In this document: positions 21,263 through 32,660 of the stretch, in pieces
Layout: every line of letters starts with the position of its first letter
Position numbering within the stretch: position 1 is the stretch's first letter
Origin: Odontocerum albicorne
Lineage: Eukaryota; Arthropoda; Insecta; Trichoptera; Odontoceridae
Reading direction: 5' to 3'
NCBI GenBank assembly: GCA_949825065.1
Contig: OX463848.1
Location: forward strand, 44,717,601 to 44,781,600
Length of the DNA stretch: 64,000 nucleotides
Program-made: the position numbers and the translations under genes
Notes under the pieces: model-generated
What the model saw: only the letters and a program-made list of their open reading frames with translations
Told to the model about the DNA's origin: nothing
Databases searched by the model: none

Positions 21263-21827
21263 CAAACCCAAAAGTAATAAATAACTAATATAATAGTTAT
21301 GCATTACTTTGTTTATACATGCGCTCGCTCAGGTTACGTGTGGCCAAGCGGTATCCTGCGCTCATCCACTTGTGCCGAAGTTGACTACAACTAAGACCTG
21401 AAGATAAAAACTGGAACGTCTTCGAAGCGTCGCGCGTCGGCATCAAAAGCCAAACCACGCGGCGCAACTCTCCAAAATACCTTATGTAAGAAGAACCGCG
21501 AAACTGAAAAATATCTGATATTTTAAAAATGGCATTTTTTAAATTTGAAATATCGAAATAAAAAACGTACATTGCCAAATAATACAGTTTAAGAGAATAA
21601 TTGCTTACTCTATATGTTGGCTCATATCACGGGGCATTTAAGGGGCAAGTGTGTATTACGAGTACAAATGGTAGAAATTTGAACTATGTCACACACTTCA
21701 GCTTAATTGCTAGTATAGCGATATGAAATGCTAACGCAGCGCGACGTATCGTACAGAATTTGGTGCCATCGGTACCGCCCACTGATTTTCGTCTTGACCA
21801 ATTAAGTGAAAATTAAAAGTTTCTCGT
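21263..21827. other. Unassigned spacer
   Basis: No recognised gene or repeat; one TACGAGTA octamer at 21657-21664. Confidence 0.4.
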
Positions 21828-21900
21828 GTTTATTTATTTTACATTTGATACAGGTTTAACCCAATTACATTAAATAACAAATTAAATTATAAAGTATAAA
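21828..21900 (-). repeat. LINE Q 3' tail fragment
   Basis: Reverse complement of the GTAATTGGGTTAAACCTGTATC...AAATAAA tail that ends the LINE at 42640-42890. Confidence 0.5.
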
Positions 21901-21904
21901 TATG

Positions 21905-22847
21905 CGTGGGTCGTCCAGAAAGTAAATAACGTTTTGGCATAACTAAATAAAAACGAAAGATATCAACACAAAGCTTTATTTACAGTCACAGTACCTTTAT
22001 CTAATTTTCAACATAGTCGCCATAGCTGTCAAGGCACTTATTGTAACGTGGAACCAATTTTTGAATTCTGATGTTATACTCTTCTACCGCCAAAGATTTG
22101 AGCCTGGGTGTCACTTCTTGTTTGAGGTCTTCATCGTTTGCGAACTGTTTTCCATCCAAAAATTCCTTTAGTTTCGGGAATAAGTGAAAATCACTCAGTG
22201 TCAATTCAGGGCTGTAACGAGGATGTCCAAAAATTTCCCACTTAACATAAGACGTTGAAGTTCTCGCTGTGTTCGTGCTGATGCATGAGGCCGCGCATTG
22301 TCATGAATTAAAACCACCTTTCCACGTCTCTTGTCTTGGATGGCGCGTCTAAGTCGTTGAAGAGTTTCACAATAGGCCTCTGAGTTTATTGTGTGTCCTC
22401 TTGGTATAAACTCCACGTGGATCAAACCCTTTCGGTCCCAAAATACTGTTGCCATCACTTTTCTGGTGTTGAGATTCGGTTTTTGTTTTCCGAGCACACA
22501 TTTTTTTGTAGCCAATGTGCTCTGTCACTATTTCATGTAGGAGCGATCATGAAATTTGTGGGAAAGATTCATGTACTGTGCTTAAAGTTGCCTATAAATT
22601 TCGATAGGCCGAACATTTTGTGTATCCAGAAAACGAATGACACTACGCACTTCACATTTGGCGGGATTTTCGATGGGCGCAGCCATTTTGAAAAGTTACA
22701 GAACAAAGACGCACGACCGTTCAGCAACAAAACTCGGCTCGCACTGAAGCGAGGGAAGGAGCTAACTGGCGCGCATACGATCGCGGTGGTGGGGGATCGC
22801 CTCCGGGCATGGTGCGCAATCGTTCTTTACTTTCTGGACGCGCCTAG
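21905..22847 (-). mobile_element. Mariner, third lineage, internally deleted
   Basis: CGTCCAGAAAGTAAA lies just inside both ends (21912 and, reversed, near 22840). The exact TA boundaries are uncertain by a few bases. The N-terminal half of the transposase is missing or replaced. Ends are locally G+C-rich. Confidence 0.8.
22001..22515 (-). pseudogene. Mariner transposase, C-terminal two-thirds, frameshifted
   Basis: KVMATVFWDRKGLIHVEFIP, the second Asp in LIHDNARPHASARTQRELQR, a frameshift near 22205, then LTLSDFHLFPKLKEFLDGKQ with the third Asp and the end RYNKCLDSYGDYVEN. D34D mariner type. The first-Asp (DETW) region is absent. Confidence 0.85.
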
Positions 22848-22904
22848 TAGCATAATGCCTATACGAACGGTGTTACTCGTGCTTTCCTGTGAAGTAACTC
22901 AGGT

Positions 22905-23160
22905 GTACCTACGAAGTTTATTTAACGTGTTCCTCGCGGGAAGCACAAACGCCTGTGATCTGATCTGTAGCATTCCTTTGTGTATTTTACGTAATGTTTA
23001 GTTTATCTCCTTTATTTAATGAGTCTCCTTAAGAGTAATGACTATTATTTATTATCAGAAAATTACTTGAATGTCATGTTTACTTGGTGGTGTAATCAAA
23101 TATCAGTGGTTCTAAACAAAATACGCGTTTAAACTTAGAAATTAAAAAAACGCCGAAATT
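22905..23160 (-). repeat. Dispersed repeat X, copy 2
   Basis: Reverse complement of 18127-18670 without the central 320 bp: GCGGGAAGCACAAACGCCTG joins ATGTTTAGTTTATCTCCTTT almost directly. Confidence 0.7.
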
Positions 23161-23214
23161 GTGCCGCGCACAGGATTCGTGGAATTTGATTTTTAACGCG
23201 GTGTACAGGTTAAG

Positions 23215-23400
23215 GAATTGAATAATCAATTTATCAGCAGATATCAGCAAATTCATTCAACAAGGTGCGAATGGTGATGCTTTTATTAGGTAAGTTCGTG
23301 AGTATGACACCGAATAAAATCCTAATTCAAGATGGCGTAAATAATTGTTCGGTACATTAAATAATAGTTTGTGAATCAACAAAGGGTTCGCTATTTTTCT
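23215..23400 (+). repeat. Dispersed repeat Y, uninterrupted copy
   Basis: GATATCAGCAAATTCATTC, GGTGATGCTTTTATTAGG, GTATGACACCGA, CAAGATGGCGTAAATAATTG. The reverse-strand copy at 41830-42650 is interrupted by a TTAA MITE, and a short piece lies at 36015-36070. Confidence 0.6.
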
Positions 23401-23994
23401 CGTTAATTTGTATAGTAAAAAGGTCCGTTGATATCTTCTAATGCTAGACTAAGGATAACATACAAGCATATCCATTCAAAATGTGGGATAGCCCTTAAAC
23501 AATAAAGGCATCTCAGAAATCTCTTTAAGACTCGCTAACTATTAAGGAATTCTGGATTCAAGGTGTCGAAGAAACCTCTTTAACTCGCTCAACTATTATG
23601 GAATTGCGGATTCCTCTCGAGTTCCAAATAATTGAGTCACCCTCTAATCTACCACGTACGAGTACCAGTGTTGTGTTGTGATGGTTCGTATTGGTGATGA
23701 GCTCAATGGACACCGCATGGTGCGCTGCGCGAGTCACGCTATGCAGGCTGCTGGATGCGGTTAGTGGACAATGATGACCAGAGTGACATAACTTGTTAAT
23801 GACTTAACTCTGTTGACATGTTAATTAGTAAAACTAGACTAGCATGCCATCCATGCACGGGCAACACATCTGAACTGTTAAACGGATACTCAATGTTGAC
23901 AAATATATTTGGAAATACTCCTAGAATGTTCTTGTTGACGTACACATGTGTACGTATTAACAATGGTACACAAGAACATTACTCTTCACAATGT
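23401..23994. other. Unassigned spacer
   Basis: ATGGAATTGCGGATTC and AAGGAATTCTGGATTC are two partial repeats near 23525-23610. No gene recognised. Confidence 0.35.
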
Positions 23995-24352
23995 CATGTC
24001 AGATCCCACCAACGTTGAATATCACTTGAGAGTAGGCATATTTGTCCCCGGCAGCCCGAAAAAGATCCTCAACGCTCCTCATACCAGTCCAATCACATAT
24101 ATTGCGGAGCCAGGAGATTTGCCTCCCTCCAATACCTATTCGCCCCTTTATTTTGCCTTGGATGATCAGGTGCAGTAGTTTATACTTTGCTCCATGACCC
24201 AAATAGGACACCTTTCGGATTTTAATATTATTCAGCAACTCTCTATCAACTTTGGCTCTTTGAAGAAACTTTGTGTTGCTGACCATATCCGTCCAGGGTA
24301 TCCATAGCATTCTCCGGTGCATCCACATTTCGAATGCTTCCAGTCGGTTCAT
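23995..24352 (-). pseudogene. LINE reverse-transcriptase C-terminal fragment
   Basis: MNRLEAFEMWMHRRMLWIPW followed by TDMVSN and later KVSYLGH...LIIQGKIKGRIGIGGRQ, the usual GH...GK..GRRG..R end of the RT C-terminal region, then an NVGG-type tail. Copies of its last part occur at 39445-39600 and 39903-40110. Confidence 0.75.
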
Positions 24353-24419
24353 ACTATGGTATACAAGTACATAACGGTTGGTTATCTATTTAGCAGCTTT
24401 TCTGAATTTGTTTACTAAA

Positions 24420-24835
24420 TTATACAAACGAATACCAGTCCGTAAAGCTGTAATGCCACTATCTCTGATATATGGATGCGAATCATGGGTTATCTGCAGA
24501 CGGTACATTAGGGCACTCGGAAAATGTCAGCAGAAGCACCTCAGGCAAACAGTGAAGATTCAATGGCATCAAAGAGTATCAAATAAGAGATGTTATAAAA
24601 AGAGCAAACCGCTGTGACATAAAGCTTCTTATGTCGCGTACTCGCCTGCGTTGGTCTGTGCACGTTGCTCGCATGTCTTTATAGACTCCCAGAAGTCAGA
24701 AAAAAGTACAATGGGCAACCTAAAAAATATAAGGATGCACTGCATGAGACGCTTAAATACATTGATGCTCAGCACACCTTATTGCAAACAGCAACAGATA
24801 GAGCTAAGTGGCCTAGAACTGTTGCTTGTTATTAG
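24420..24835 (+). pseudogene. Second LINE RT C-terminal fragment, opposite orientation
   Basis: MPLSLIYGCESWVICRRYIR, then LRQTVKIQWHQRVSN, later MSRTRLRWSVHVARM and a KYKDALHETLKYIDAQHTLL-like end in shifted frames. This is a different LINE lineage from the minus-strand fragment to its left. Confidence 0.65.
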
Positions 24836-24958
24836 GGCCCAATCGAGAAACAATACGCACACAAGCTGCAAATACTAAAGCTTGCCCCGTATGCAACAGG
24901 ATAAGCATGCCACAAATTGACTATGATATATGGTCATCTCAAGTTTTTATTTTATTAA

Positions 24959-25564
24959 CCCTTCCCTTACGGTGATAAAAATAATGCGCGTGCTCCGGTG
25001 TTGGGTAGTGAGTACGCAATAAAAAATTAGCGATTTTAAATCGGAAAAATAAGAACATTCATAGATAATCCCCTTAATTAATTATAATTGAAGTTAAAAA
25101 TTATAATAATTGAGATTTATTTGCTGAAAACATTAAAAAACCATCTGGCACCGCTCACGGAACGGGCGTACGTCTAACCTATTTGCAAGCTTAGAAGCTA
25201 CTAGCGGCGCGGAATGTCAGTCGCATACCCCGGCGCTTACGCTTTTGCTTGCGACGTTGAGACAATTCAGTCTAGTATGCAAGAGTGAGATGCGAATATA
25301 GTGTCGCGCTTCCCGCATATTATTCACCTATCGTCAAGACGAGGCACTCGCAGCGTTTAAATGCGAATTTGTTTTCGATCTTTACAAAACACCTCGATGT
25401 ATTCGATAAATTCTGATTATTGTTAATATTATTTTTTAAATCAATGCGTAAATATATTATGGAGGAATACCTAAAATCTTAACCTTGTATTTATAATATT
25501 TATAGAGATATTGATGGTTATTAGAAGCAACGTGTAGAAGATACCCAACACAGGGAAGGAAAGG
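24959..25564 (+). mobile_element. piggyBac-type MITE family B, complete, 606 bp
   Basis: TTAA at 24955-24958 and 25565-25568. Left CCCTTCCCTTACGGTG, right CAGGGAAGGAAAGG. Very similar to 15052-15672 with a deletion near AATTCAGTCTAGTATG. Confidence 0.85.
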
Positions 25565-25568
25565 TTAA

Positions 25569-26029
25569 AATTGCGATATTTAATAAAATGCTTCGATTGC
25601 ATTACGCTTTCGTGTGGTGAATTAAGCACAAAATTTTCCACATTAAAAGCTCGAGAGAAATGAACGTTTCAGATTTCCTTTAGAGGAGTTCTTCTCTGGG
25701 ACTATTCATACTGCCATGAACGTGAATCTTGCGAGTATTTTATACTGTGTACTGCGGGTTATTTATCATCTTCACTCCGTGGTGGCGGCGTTGTCTACCC
25801 GCATAATGGACACACACGGCCGTGGCGCTAAGTGATCTGGGAGTGTCTCGTAGCGCTAATTACACATTGTACCCACTCGCATTGTCTCCTTTTCGCCATT
25901 GTGGCGCTCATAATAAAGCTGGTGCTAAACTTCACCCAGAAAAATGAACCATTAAAAAATATATACAGAATGATCATTGCTCCCTGAAGGTTCGTATGTG
26001 AAGATATCACTTTTTCCGTGGTTGCAGTC
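25569..26029. other. Unassigned spacer
   Basis: No recognised coding or repeat structure. Confidence 0.4.
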
Positions 26030-26640
26030 CTAAGACTGGTTTGCAGCAATTTGAACTCTTCTCCTCCATTCCCCCCTGTCCTGTGCGGCTCTTTTTAAGT
26101 ATGTATATGTTGAGCAGCGCACGTCCACCAACAGGTCCTCCAGGTACTCTCGGCGTGGGCGTCCCCTAGAGTTTGTCCCCTCGGTCATACCCTCCATTAT
26201 GGCATGCAAGAGGCCCTCTTGTCGTATTATATGACCGATCCATCTTGCACGCCTTTCGGACAGGATCCTGAGCAGGTGCCTTCCTCCTTCGATTCGTTGG
26301 AGAACCTCTTCATTTGTGATGCGGTCTCTCCAGGAAATTCCTAATAGTCTTGTATAGGACCACATCTCAAAAGCCTCTAGTCTTCGTCTATCTCTTTCGG
26401 ATAGGCACCATGTCTCGCAGCCGTACATCAAGATACTCCATACATAGGTCTTGATGAGGAGTATTCTCAGTTTTAGGTCTATATTATTTGATTCTATTAT
26501 TTTCGACCTTTTATTAAATGCAAGTCTAGCTTGATGTATACGGCTGTCGACCTCGCTCTTGGACTTGGAGATATCACTATGGAAGCATTTATTTGATTGC
26601 CGTTCTCGGAGTCTTCCTCTACAATTCAAAGATGTTTTCA
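26030..26640 (-). pseudogene. LINE RT C-terminal fragment, one long open frame
   Basis: The best-preserved LINE piece here: about 199 codons open. NIDLKLRILLIKTYVWSILM, YGCETWCLSERDRRRLEAFE, MWSYTRLLGISWRDRITNEE, then RRARWIGHIIRQEGLLHAIM and NSRGRPRREYLEDL. This is the region behind the RT active site of non-LTR elements; the catalytic FADD-type motif is upstream and missing. Clade not assigned with confidence. Confidence 0.8.
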
Positions 26641-26984
26641 GATCCCTCTACAGTGTGGTACGTTGGTAGGTAGCAAGTTAGAATGTGGAGCCCACCCGTA
26701 AGGGGTGTGTTACTCTCAAATGGTGCGTTTTCTGCTCGTAGCTCTTATAACACAAGATTTCTTCTAGTTAAGCTGGAATATTATATTCTAAGCCTGAGGA
26801 GGAATGTGAGGATCTCATAATCATATAGGGATGGGATACGTTACTCTCAAATGGTGGAGAAAGTACTCGTATAACATATTTTTTTGACATTCCTCTACTT
26901 ACGGGAGAGCGGTTGTAACCCGTGGCTCTATTCTACAAAATTCCTTCTTGGTATGTTGGAATACTACCTTCTTAGCGTGAGGAG
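26641..26984. repeat. Imperfect direct duplication
   Basis: GTTACTCTCAAATGGTG and TTGGAATACTA/CTGGAATATTATATTCT-type motifs occur twice (26709 and 26840; 26770 and 26960). Possibly upstream LINE debris; not identified. Confidence 0.4.
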
Positions 26985-27845
26985 GGATGAGAGAGTCTTC
27001 TTATATTTTAAAGTTGCTGACGGGAGCTACACCTAATGCTGGAAAATATAAAGTTTTATGTTCCTGACAACTATTCGAGGTACATAAATATTGACATATT
27101 TAAAGCGCCAATAAATAGAACTTACCTTATATGTGCTCTCCCACTGTATCACGGGCTGTCCCTTCTAAATAAAGCCGCGGATGTTGACATCTTCAACATT
27201 TCCGATAATGTTTTTAAAGAAAGCATTATGAGCTTTCTTAGTAATGGAAGTTAGTTGTTTCGACCAAATTTATAACTATTAAATTTATATTTTTGCTGCT
27301 ATATATAATGTATGTTAAAGCTTTTTATGTAAATGGTATTATTTCTTCTTACTATACATAACTTGGTCTAACCTGTATATGTAAGCTTTCAAGCTTTGAA
27401 TGTAACTAGGTCTAACCTGTGTATGTAAGCTTTCAAGTTTTGTATGTAATTGGGTCTAACCTGTATATGTAAGCTTTCAAGCTTTGAATGTAACTGGGTC
27501 TAACCTATGTAAGCTTTCATGTTTTGTATGTAATTGGGTCTAACCTGTATATGTAAGCTTTCAAACTTTGTAGGTAATTGGGTATAATCTGTATATGTAA
27601 GCTTTCAAGCTTTGTGTTAATTGGGTCTAACCTGTATATGTAAGCTTTCAAGCTTTGTATGTAATTGAGTCTAATCTGTATATATAAGCTTTCAAGCTTT
27701 GTATTTAATTGGGTCTAACCTGTATATGTAAGCTTTCAAGCTTTGTATGTAATTGGGTCTAACCCGTATGTAGGCTTTCAAGCTTTGCATGTAATTGGGT
27801 CTTACCTGTATATGTAGGCTTTACGAAAAATAAATAAATAAAATA
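26985..27845 (+). pseudogene. LINE Q C-terminal end with expanded 3' UTR
   Basis: IKFYVPDNYSR, FKAPINRTYLICALPLYHGL and SLLNKAADVDIFNISDNVFK form the extreme C-terminus of a LINE, also seen at 27846 (decayed), 43041 (+) and 43465 (-). The stop is followed by a 3' UTR that has become a 44-bp minisatellite and ends in an AAATAAATAAATAAAATAAG tail. The clade is not assigned. Confidence 0.65.
27375..27825 (+). repeat. 44-bp minisatellite in a LINE 3' UTR
   Basis: About ten units of GGGTCTAACCTGTATATGTA + AGCTTTCAAGCTTTGTATGTAAT with small indels. Single-copy versions of the unit are present in other LINE Q tails (28180, 42840). Confidence 0.9.
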
Positions 27846-28200
27846 AGTAAATCAATATCTTTATGTTACTGACGGGAACTATATTTTATCCAACTATGTT
27901 GGATAAGATATATGTTTTTATGTTACTGACAACTATTCGAGGTAAAGAAATATTAACCTATTTAGACTGGCAATAAGCAGACCTACCTTACCAAGTGCTC
28001 TTCCTTTGTTTCATGGGTTGTCCCTTTTGAATAAGGCCTCAGATATTAACATCTTTAACATTTCAGGTAATGTTTTCAAAGAAAATATTTTGAGCATTTG
28101 TTAGTAACGGGAGTTAATTGTTTCGCCTTAACAATTATTTCTTGTTTCTCTGTATGTATTGTAATTATTTTGAAGCTTTATATGTAATCGGGTTAAACAT
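27846..28200 (+). pseudogene. LINE Q C-terminal end, second copy
   Basis: GACAACTATTCGAGGTAAAG, CTTCCTTTGTTTCATGGG and AATAAGGCCTCAGATATTAA align with 27060-27190, but the frame is broken. The tail holds one minisatellite-like unit (TATATGTAATCGGGTTAAAC). Confidence 0.65.
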
Positions 28201-28360
28201 GTTGGGTGGCCTAATTGGGAAGACACCTGTCTTCCATCCCGGGAGTTGCAAATTCGATTCACGTTGGAACCCAGTTTTTTTTTTTTTAAAGACTCCAGTC
28301 TGGTTTCACTTAGGCCTCTTTAACATATTTTTGATTGATTGGAAGATATTTCCATATGGC
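28201..28360 (+). mobile_element. tRNA-derived SINE
   Basis: GGGTGGCCTAATTGGGAAGA (A-box region), AATTCGATTCACG (B-box region), CCCAGTTTTTTTTTTTT, AGACTCCAGTCTGGTTTCAC and tail TGGAAGATATTTCCATATGG. Same architecture as 6513, 53960 (-) and 61630 (-). Confidence 0.65.
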
Positions 28361-28462
28361 AACGATCCCACGTTGTATTTACAACGATCCCACGTTGTTG
28401 TATATACAACGATCCCACGTTGTTGTATTTACAACGATCCCACGTTGTTGTATTTACAACGA
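28361..28462. repeat. 25-bp palindromic tandem repeat, four units
   Basis: ACAACGATCCCACGTTGTTG + TATTT, each unit self-complementary (ACAACG...CGTTGT). It lies at the SINE tail, where GGCAACGATCCC supplies the seed. Confidence 0.85.
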
Positions 28463-28814
28463 AAACGTAATACAACAATAGAATTCTCGATAAACGCATT
28501 CCCTATGCATTCACTGAATATAATTATTTATGTGTTGATGGTTAGTATCTTGTATTATTGGCCATCCCCTCAATTCTATCGGATCGTTATCTATGCTCGT
28601 TATCTACCCCTCTCAAGTATACAAGTGATCGCTTGCCGTTTGCAGCGCCACCTGAAATGAACACCCTTCACGTGATAACTCCAACCTCTTGCTGTTCAAC
28701 CTTCTGCCATTCACATTTGGATCCCTTAGAGCTGTCGCTCTTTCTCCACACAGTGTCAAGGGGCAAAGTTATAGTGATAGAACGACATGCAATATATGGT
28801 TAAAAATGATAGAT
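28463..28814. other. Unassigned spacer
   Basis: No recognised element. Confidence 0.35.
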
Positions 28815-29770
28815 TGGCGCAAGTTGAGGAATCCTGCTAATTGAGTATTATTTTCTCAGATGATGGAAGAGTTAAGAGGGTTATCGAACAGCGTATAGCG
28901 GTAGGAAACAAATTCAATGGGGTACTAAAATATGTGTACTCGAATCGCAGTTTTTTTGCATCAATTTTGTTGTATAGGAGTGTAACGTGAACATGGAAAA
29001 ATACTGATAGGAGCCTTATAAACGCTGTTATAATTCTCGTGCACTGAGAATAATACGTGGGGTGACAATGTATGATATAATACGGAATGAAGTGATTAGA
29101 GATAAAAATGAACTTAACCCTTTGTTACCTGAATATAGAAATAACTTGTTTATTGCATTTTTTTTGTTAAATATCTCTTGTAGTAGGATGTTAGAGATGG
29201 ATTAAATTTTTTTTATTCTAAGTCATCCAAAAAAGGGTGGTACAAATTTGTACCGTCAATGAACAAAGGCATAAAAAAAAACGACAAATATGTTTTGAAC
29301 AATCGTATTATTATATCAATCAATTTTACAAAAACAAATGTTAATGAACTTCTACTTTCAATAAACACACTTACCTGCCATATTCATTAATATTTTTATG
29401 TCCGAAAATGAACAATAAAACACGCGTCCAATCAGTGTGACAGTCAACATTCACCTGAGATACCTGGTGGCATTTTTAATAAATACACGTTCCAATACTG
29501 TTTGCATTGTAAAATATTAGTACGCATATGTGATGACAGGGATAGCGCTAGAATGAACGTTTAAATCTGGCGGTACAAATTTGTACCGTCAGATGGCAAA
29601 GAGTTAAGGCTGTGTTGAGTAAGATGGAGAAGAAATGGTTCGGCTATGTAGAACGAATGAATGAATAAAGACTAACAACACACATATACAGTGAAAGAAT
29701 GAGATCTAGGAAAGTGTTCATCAACAGGAAAAGTTTCCATAACCACTCCCTAGACCAGAACAGACATGGG
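28815..29770 (+). pseudogene. RTE-like LINE RT fragment, split by a TTAA MITE
   Basis: Sense copy: IFSDDGRVKRVIEQRIAVGN, KFNGVLKYVYSNRS, then LLYRSVT and TWKNTDRSLINAV, YVGG...MYDIIRNEVIRDKNEL up to 29113. It resumes at 29608 as AVLSKMEKKWFGYVERMNE. Residues L-S-K-M and F-G-x-V-E-R-M-N are the C-terminal landmarks of this LINE. Several stops. Confidence 0.75.
29118..29603. mobile_element. piggyBac-type MITE family C, 486 bp
   Basis: TTAA at 29114-29117 and 29604-29607. Ends CCCTTTGTTACCTG and, reversed, CTCTTTGCCATCTGACG. The palindrome GGTACAAATTTGTACC occurs twice, about 29251 and 29573. Inserted inside the RTE-like LINE. Confidence 0.8.
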
Positions 29771-30249
29771 TGAATAAAACTGTCTAGATAGCATAATTGA
29801 TCGGAATGCCACACTCCGTCAGTCGAAACCAATCCACATGCCTTCCGCTTCAGTTGCCGGCCCATTCACACGCCGAGTGTCGGTCCGTGTTCTGTTGACA
29901 GTGTCTCGATATCGCGTTGCGTTGCAGAGGTACTCCAATTGGAGGTGGAATTTGTCATATTTATTCCCCGGCGTTGACCCGCTCGCTGCGTTGGAATTCC
30001 CTCAGGTGTGATACTACTTGTAATGTAACCGGTGTCGAGTTCACGCTCATTTCTAAAGGCGCGTGTCTACCGGTTTCCGTTTATCTCGTGAAGGAGTATA
30101 CCATATACGTCAGTATTAATAAAAATAAAAGGATAGAAGAGTTTCCTCTCTAAATGACGCTATATAGATTGTCCTTTTATTATTATTATAACAGGACAAT
30201 TAACATAGCGCCGTTTATTGACCTCGAAATTTATGAATCAGACAAACCA
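29771..30249. other. Unassigned; B module near 30140
   Basis: AGAGTTTCCTCTCTAAATGA, CGCTATATAGATTGTCCTTT and an inverted echo (AGGACAATTAACATAGCGCC) at 30203 suggest two facing B modules. Nothing else recognised. Confidence 0.4.
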
Positions 30250-31266
30250 AAATAAATAGAATGATAATAATGCAGACGCGATACAACAAATTATAATAAT
30301 GCAGACGTGATACAACAAATGATAATAATGCAGACGCGATATAACAAATTATAATAATGCAGACGTGATACAACAAATGATAATAATGCAGACGCGATAC
30401 AACAAATTATAATAATGCAGACGCGATACAATAAATTATGATAATGCAGACGCGATACAACAAATTATAATAATGCAGACGCGATCCAACAAATTATAAT
30501 AATGCAGACGCGATACAACAAATTATAATAATGCAGACGCGATACAATAAATTATGATAATGCAGACGCGATACAACAAATTATAATAATGCAGACGCGA
30601 TCCAACAAATTATAATAATGCAGACGCGATACAACAAATTATAATAATGCAGACGCGATACAACAAATTATAATAATGCAGACGCGATACGACAAATTAT
30701 AATAATGCAGACGCGATACAACAAATTATAATAATGCAGACGCGATCCAACAAATTATAATAATGCAGACGCGATACAACAAATTATAATAATGCAGACG
30801 CGATACAACAAATTATAATAATGCAGACGCGATACAACAAATTATAATAATGCAGACGCGATACAACAAATTATAATAATGCAGACGCGATACAACAAAT
30901 TATAATAATGCAGACGCGATACAACAAATTATAATAATGCAGACGCGATACAACAAATTATAATAATGCAGACGCGATACAACAAATGATAATAATGCAG
31001 ACGCGATACAACAAATTATAATAATGCAGACGCGATACAACAAATTATAATAATGCAGACGCGATACAACAAATTATAATAATGCAGACGCGATACAACA
31101 AATTTTAATAATGCAGACGCGATACAACAAATGATGATAATGCAGATGTGATACAACAAATTATAATAATGCAGACGCGATACAACAAATTATAATAATG
31201 CAGACGCGATACAACAAATGATGATAATGCAGATGTGATACAACAAATTATAATAATGCAGACGCG
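30250..31266 (+). repeat. 29-bp satellite array, about 34 units
   Basis: Monomer AATTATAATAATGCAGACGC + GATACAACA. Variants (GATCCAACA, AATAAATTATGATAATG, GATGTGATACAA) recur in blocks, for example a four-unit block repeated at 30425 and 30540, showing block-wise amplification. No spacers, so it is not a CRISPR array. Confidence 0.95.
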
Positions 31267-31334
31267 TTAACATTAACAAAACCTCTTCTTTTTTTATGAA
31301 CCATGTCTTTCCATCTCCACACCACTCAATAATA

Positions 31335-31760
31335 ATAATAATAAAATGACTATATAGAGAGTAAACTATCTTCAAGGGCGCTCTAACTTTATTGACATTA
31401 AAAATATTGCAAAATAAATATACTCGTATGTACATTGAGTTTCAAGATGGGAAGGTAATGGTTACGGCCAATAGATTATGTAATTTCCTCCATCTGCTAT
31501 GATTAGAAAAACACATTTGGTAAGAAAATAGAAGAAAACTTACCAAGGGAAGACGGACTACAAAGAAATCGTTGTAGATCTTCCGATATGTGATAGTATT
31601 CAGCTGTTGTAGTGTAATGTACGCGTGAAGTATTCATATTCCATCATAAATTTTGATACGAGTTCTCGAAAAGGGTGTCTTTAAAGTGCTTCCTAAATCT
31701 GCCCATGCCACCCATATCTCCAACACTAAGAGATAAACAATTTCACGTCATAATTAAATT
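31335..31760 (+). repeat. Dispersed repeat family BR, copy 2
   Basis: Degenerate reversed B module (CTTCAAGGGCGCTCTAACTT), then CTACAAAGAAATCGTTGTAG, ATCTTCCGATATGTGATAG, CATCATAAATTTTGATACGA and AAAGTGCTTCCTAAATCTGC. A TACTCGTA octamer lies at 31421-31428. Confidence 0.6.
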
Positions 31761-31764
31761 GCGT

Positions 31765-32075
31765 CAAATTGATTGATGTGTGTGTTGATCCTTGTTCCAA
31801 CCATACTCTCCTTGGTCTTCCTCTACCACGCCTTCCACTCGGATTTGCACTTTTATATTTATTTTGTTAGTCTTTTTTCATGCATTCGTTCCACATGCCT
31901 AAACCATATCAGCGTGTTCTTGATCTTAGTCAACACATCAGCCTTAAGTTCACATTCCTCCCTAATCACTTCATTCCGTATTCTATCTTACATTATCACC
32001 CCGTGTATTCTTATAATTGCACACATTTCTACACGATGCGCCTCTTTCCAATCTTGTTTCACGTCCACTCACTGA
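31765..32075 (-). pseudogene. RTE-like LINE fragment
   Basis: Antisense RT C-terminal region: CATACTCTCCTTGGTCTTCC, CATTCGTTCCACATGCC, AGTTCACATTCCTCCC. Confidence 0.6.
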
Positions 32076-32159
32076 ATATTAATGTCGAAAAATCATTATT
32101 GGATAACACTGGACCAGTTAACATGTTGATTCAATTCGTTCCTAACAATAATATTATGG

Positions 32160-32420
32160 CTGGACGTCTACCTCTCCAGAGACCGTGTGAACGCGCCTCA
32201 ACGAGGCAAGTAATGAGAGCATGAAGTGTTCACGCACCGACCCGGCCTACTGCGTCGCGCCGGAATGTGCTTGTTGCTCTGTAGCAAAGGTCCCGGGTGC
32301 CCAGGACCGCTAGGAGACACGGCGACCTTTCGGAGAAGGACCTTCCATCTCTGCTATTGTCTGCTATGGCGGAGTGACCTTTGCCGGGCCCATTGTTGAC
32401 GCGCCTCGCATAGTTCCGGA
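32160..32420. other. G+C-rich island without TE match
   Basis: The patch contrasts with its A+T-rich surroundings. It contains four AAGGTC-type half sites: AAAGGTCC near 32286, GACCTTT near 32324, AAGGACCTT near 32336 and TGACCTTTG near 32375. No frame or TE recognised. Could be an intronic regulatory patch or an unknown repeat. Confidence 0.35.
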
Positions 32421-32569
32421 CCTAATTTATATTAACTAAAATACTCTACAGATCACTAGGAGTAACATATAATAGTGAATTCACATCTAACTAACATAAT
32501 TACGCCAACTGTAAAAATTACGAGTTCTTAGATTTTAGTGCGTTTTTTTGCCATGTTAGTGACAGCTCA

Positions 32570-32648
32570 AGAGCTATAACCATTACAATTAGGTGACTTT
32601 GTTGGTAAGACACCTGGCTTCCGACTTGCCTGAACCGGGGGCTACGGA
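32570..32648 (+). mobile_element. tRNA-derived SINE head, cut by a LINE insertion
   Basis: AATTAGGTGACTTTGTTGGT, AAGACACCTGGCTTCCG and GGGGGCTACGGA match the SINE head (cf. 6520). Confidence 0.45.
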
Positions 32649-32660
32649 AATTTTAATGAT

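Noticed and set aside
22393..23001. 202-codon plus-strand frame
   Set aside because: It runs antisense through a mariner, across its right end and into repeat X; an accidental frame.
28118..28660. 180-codon plus-strand frame
   Set aside because: It crosses a LINE tail, a SINE and a palindromic tandem repeat; not a gene.
30250..31266. CRISPR-like array
   Set aside because: Regular 29-bp units follow each other with no unique spacers; it is a eukaryotic satellite.
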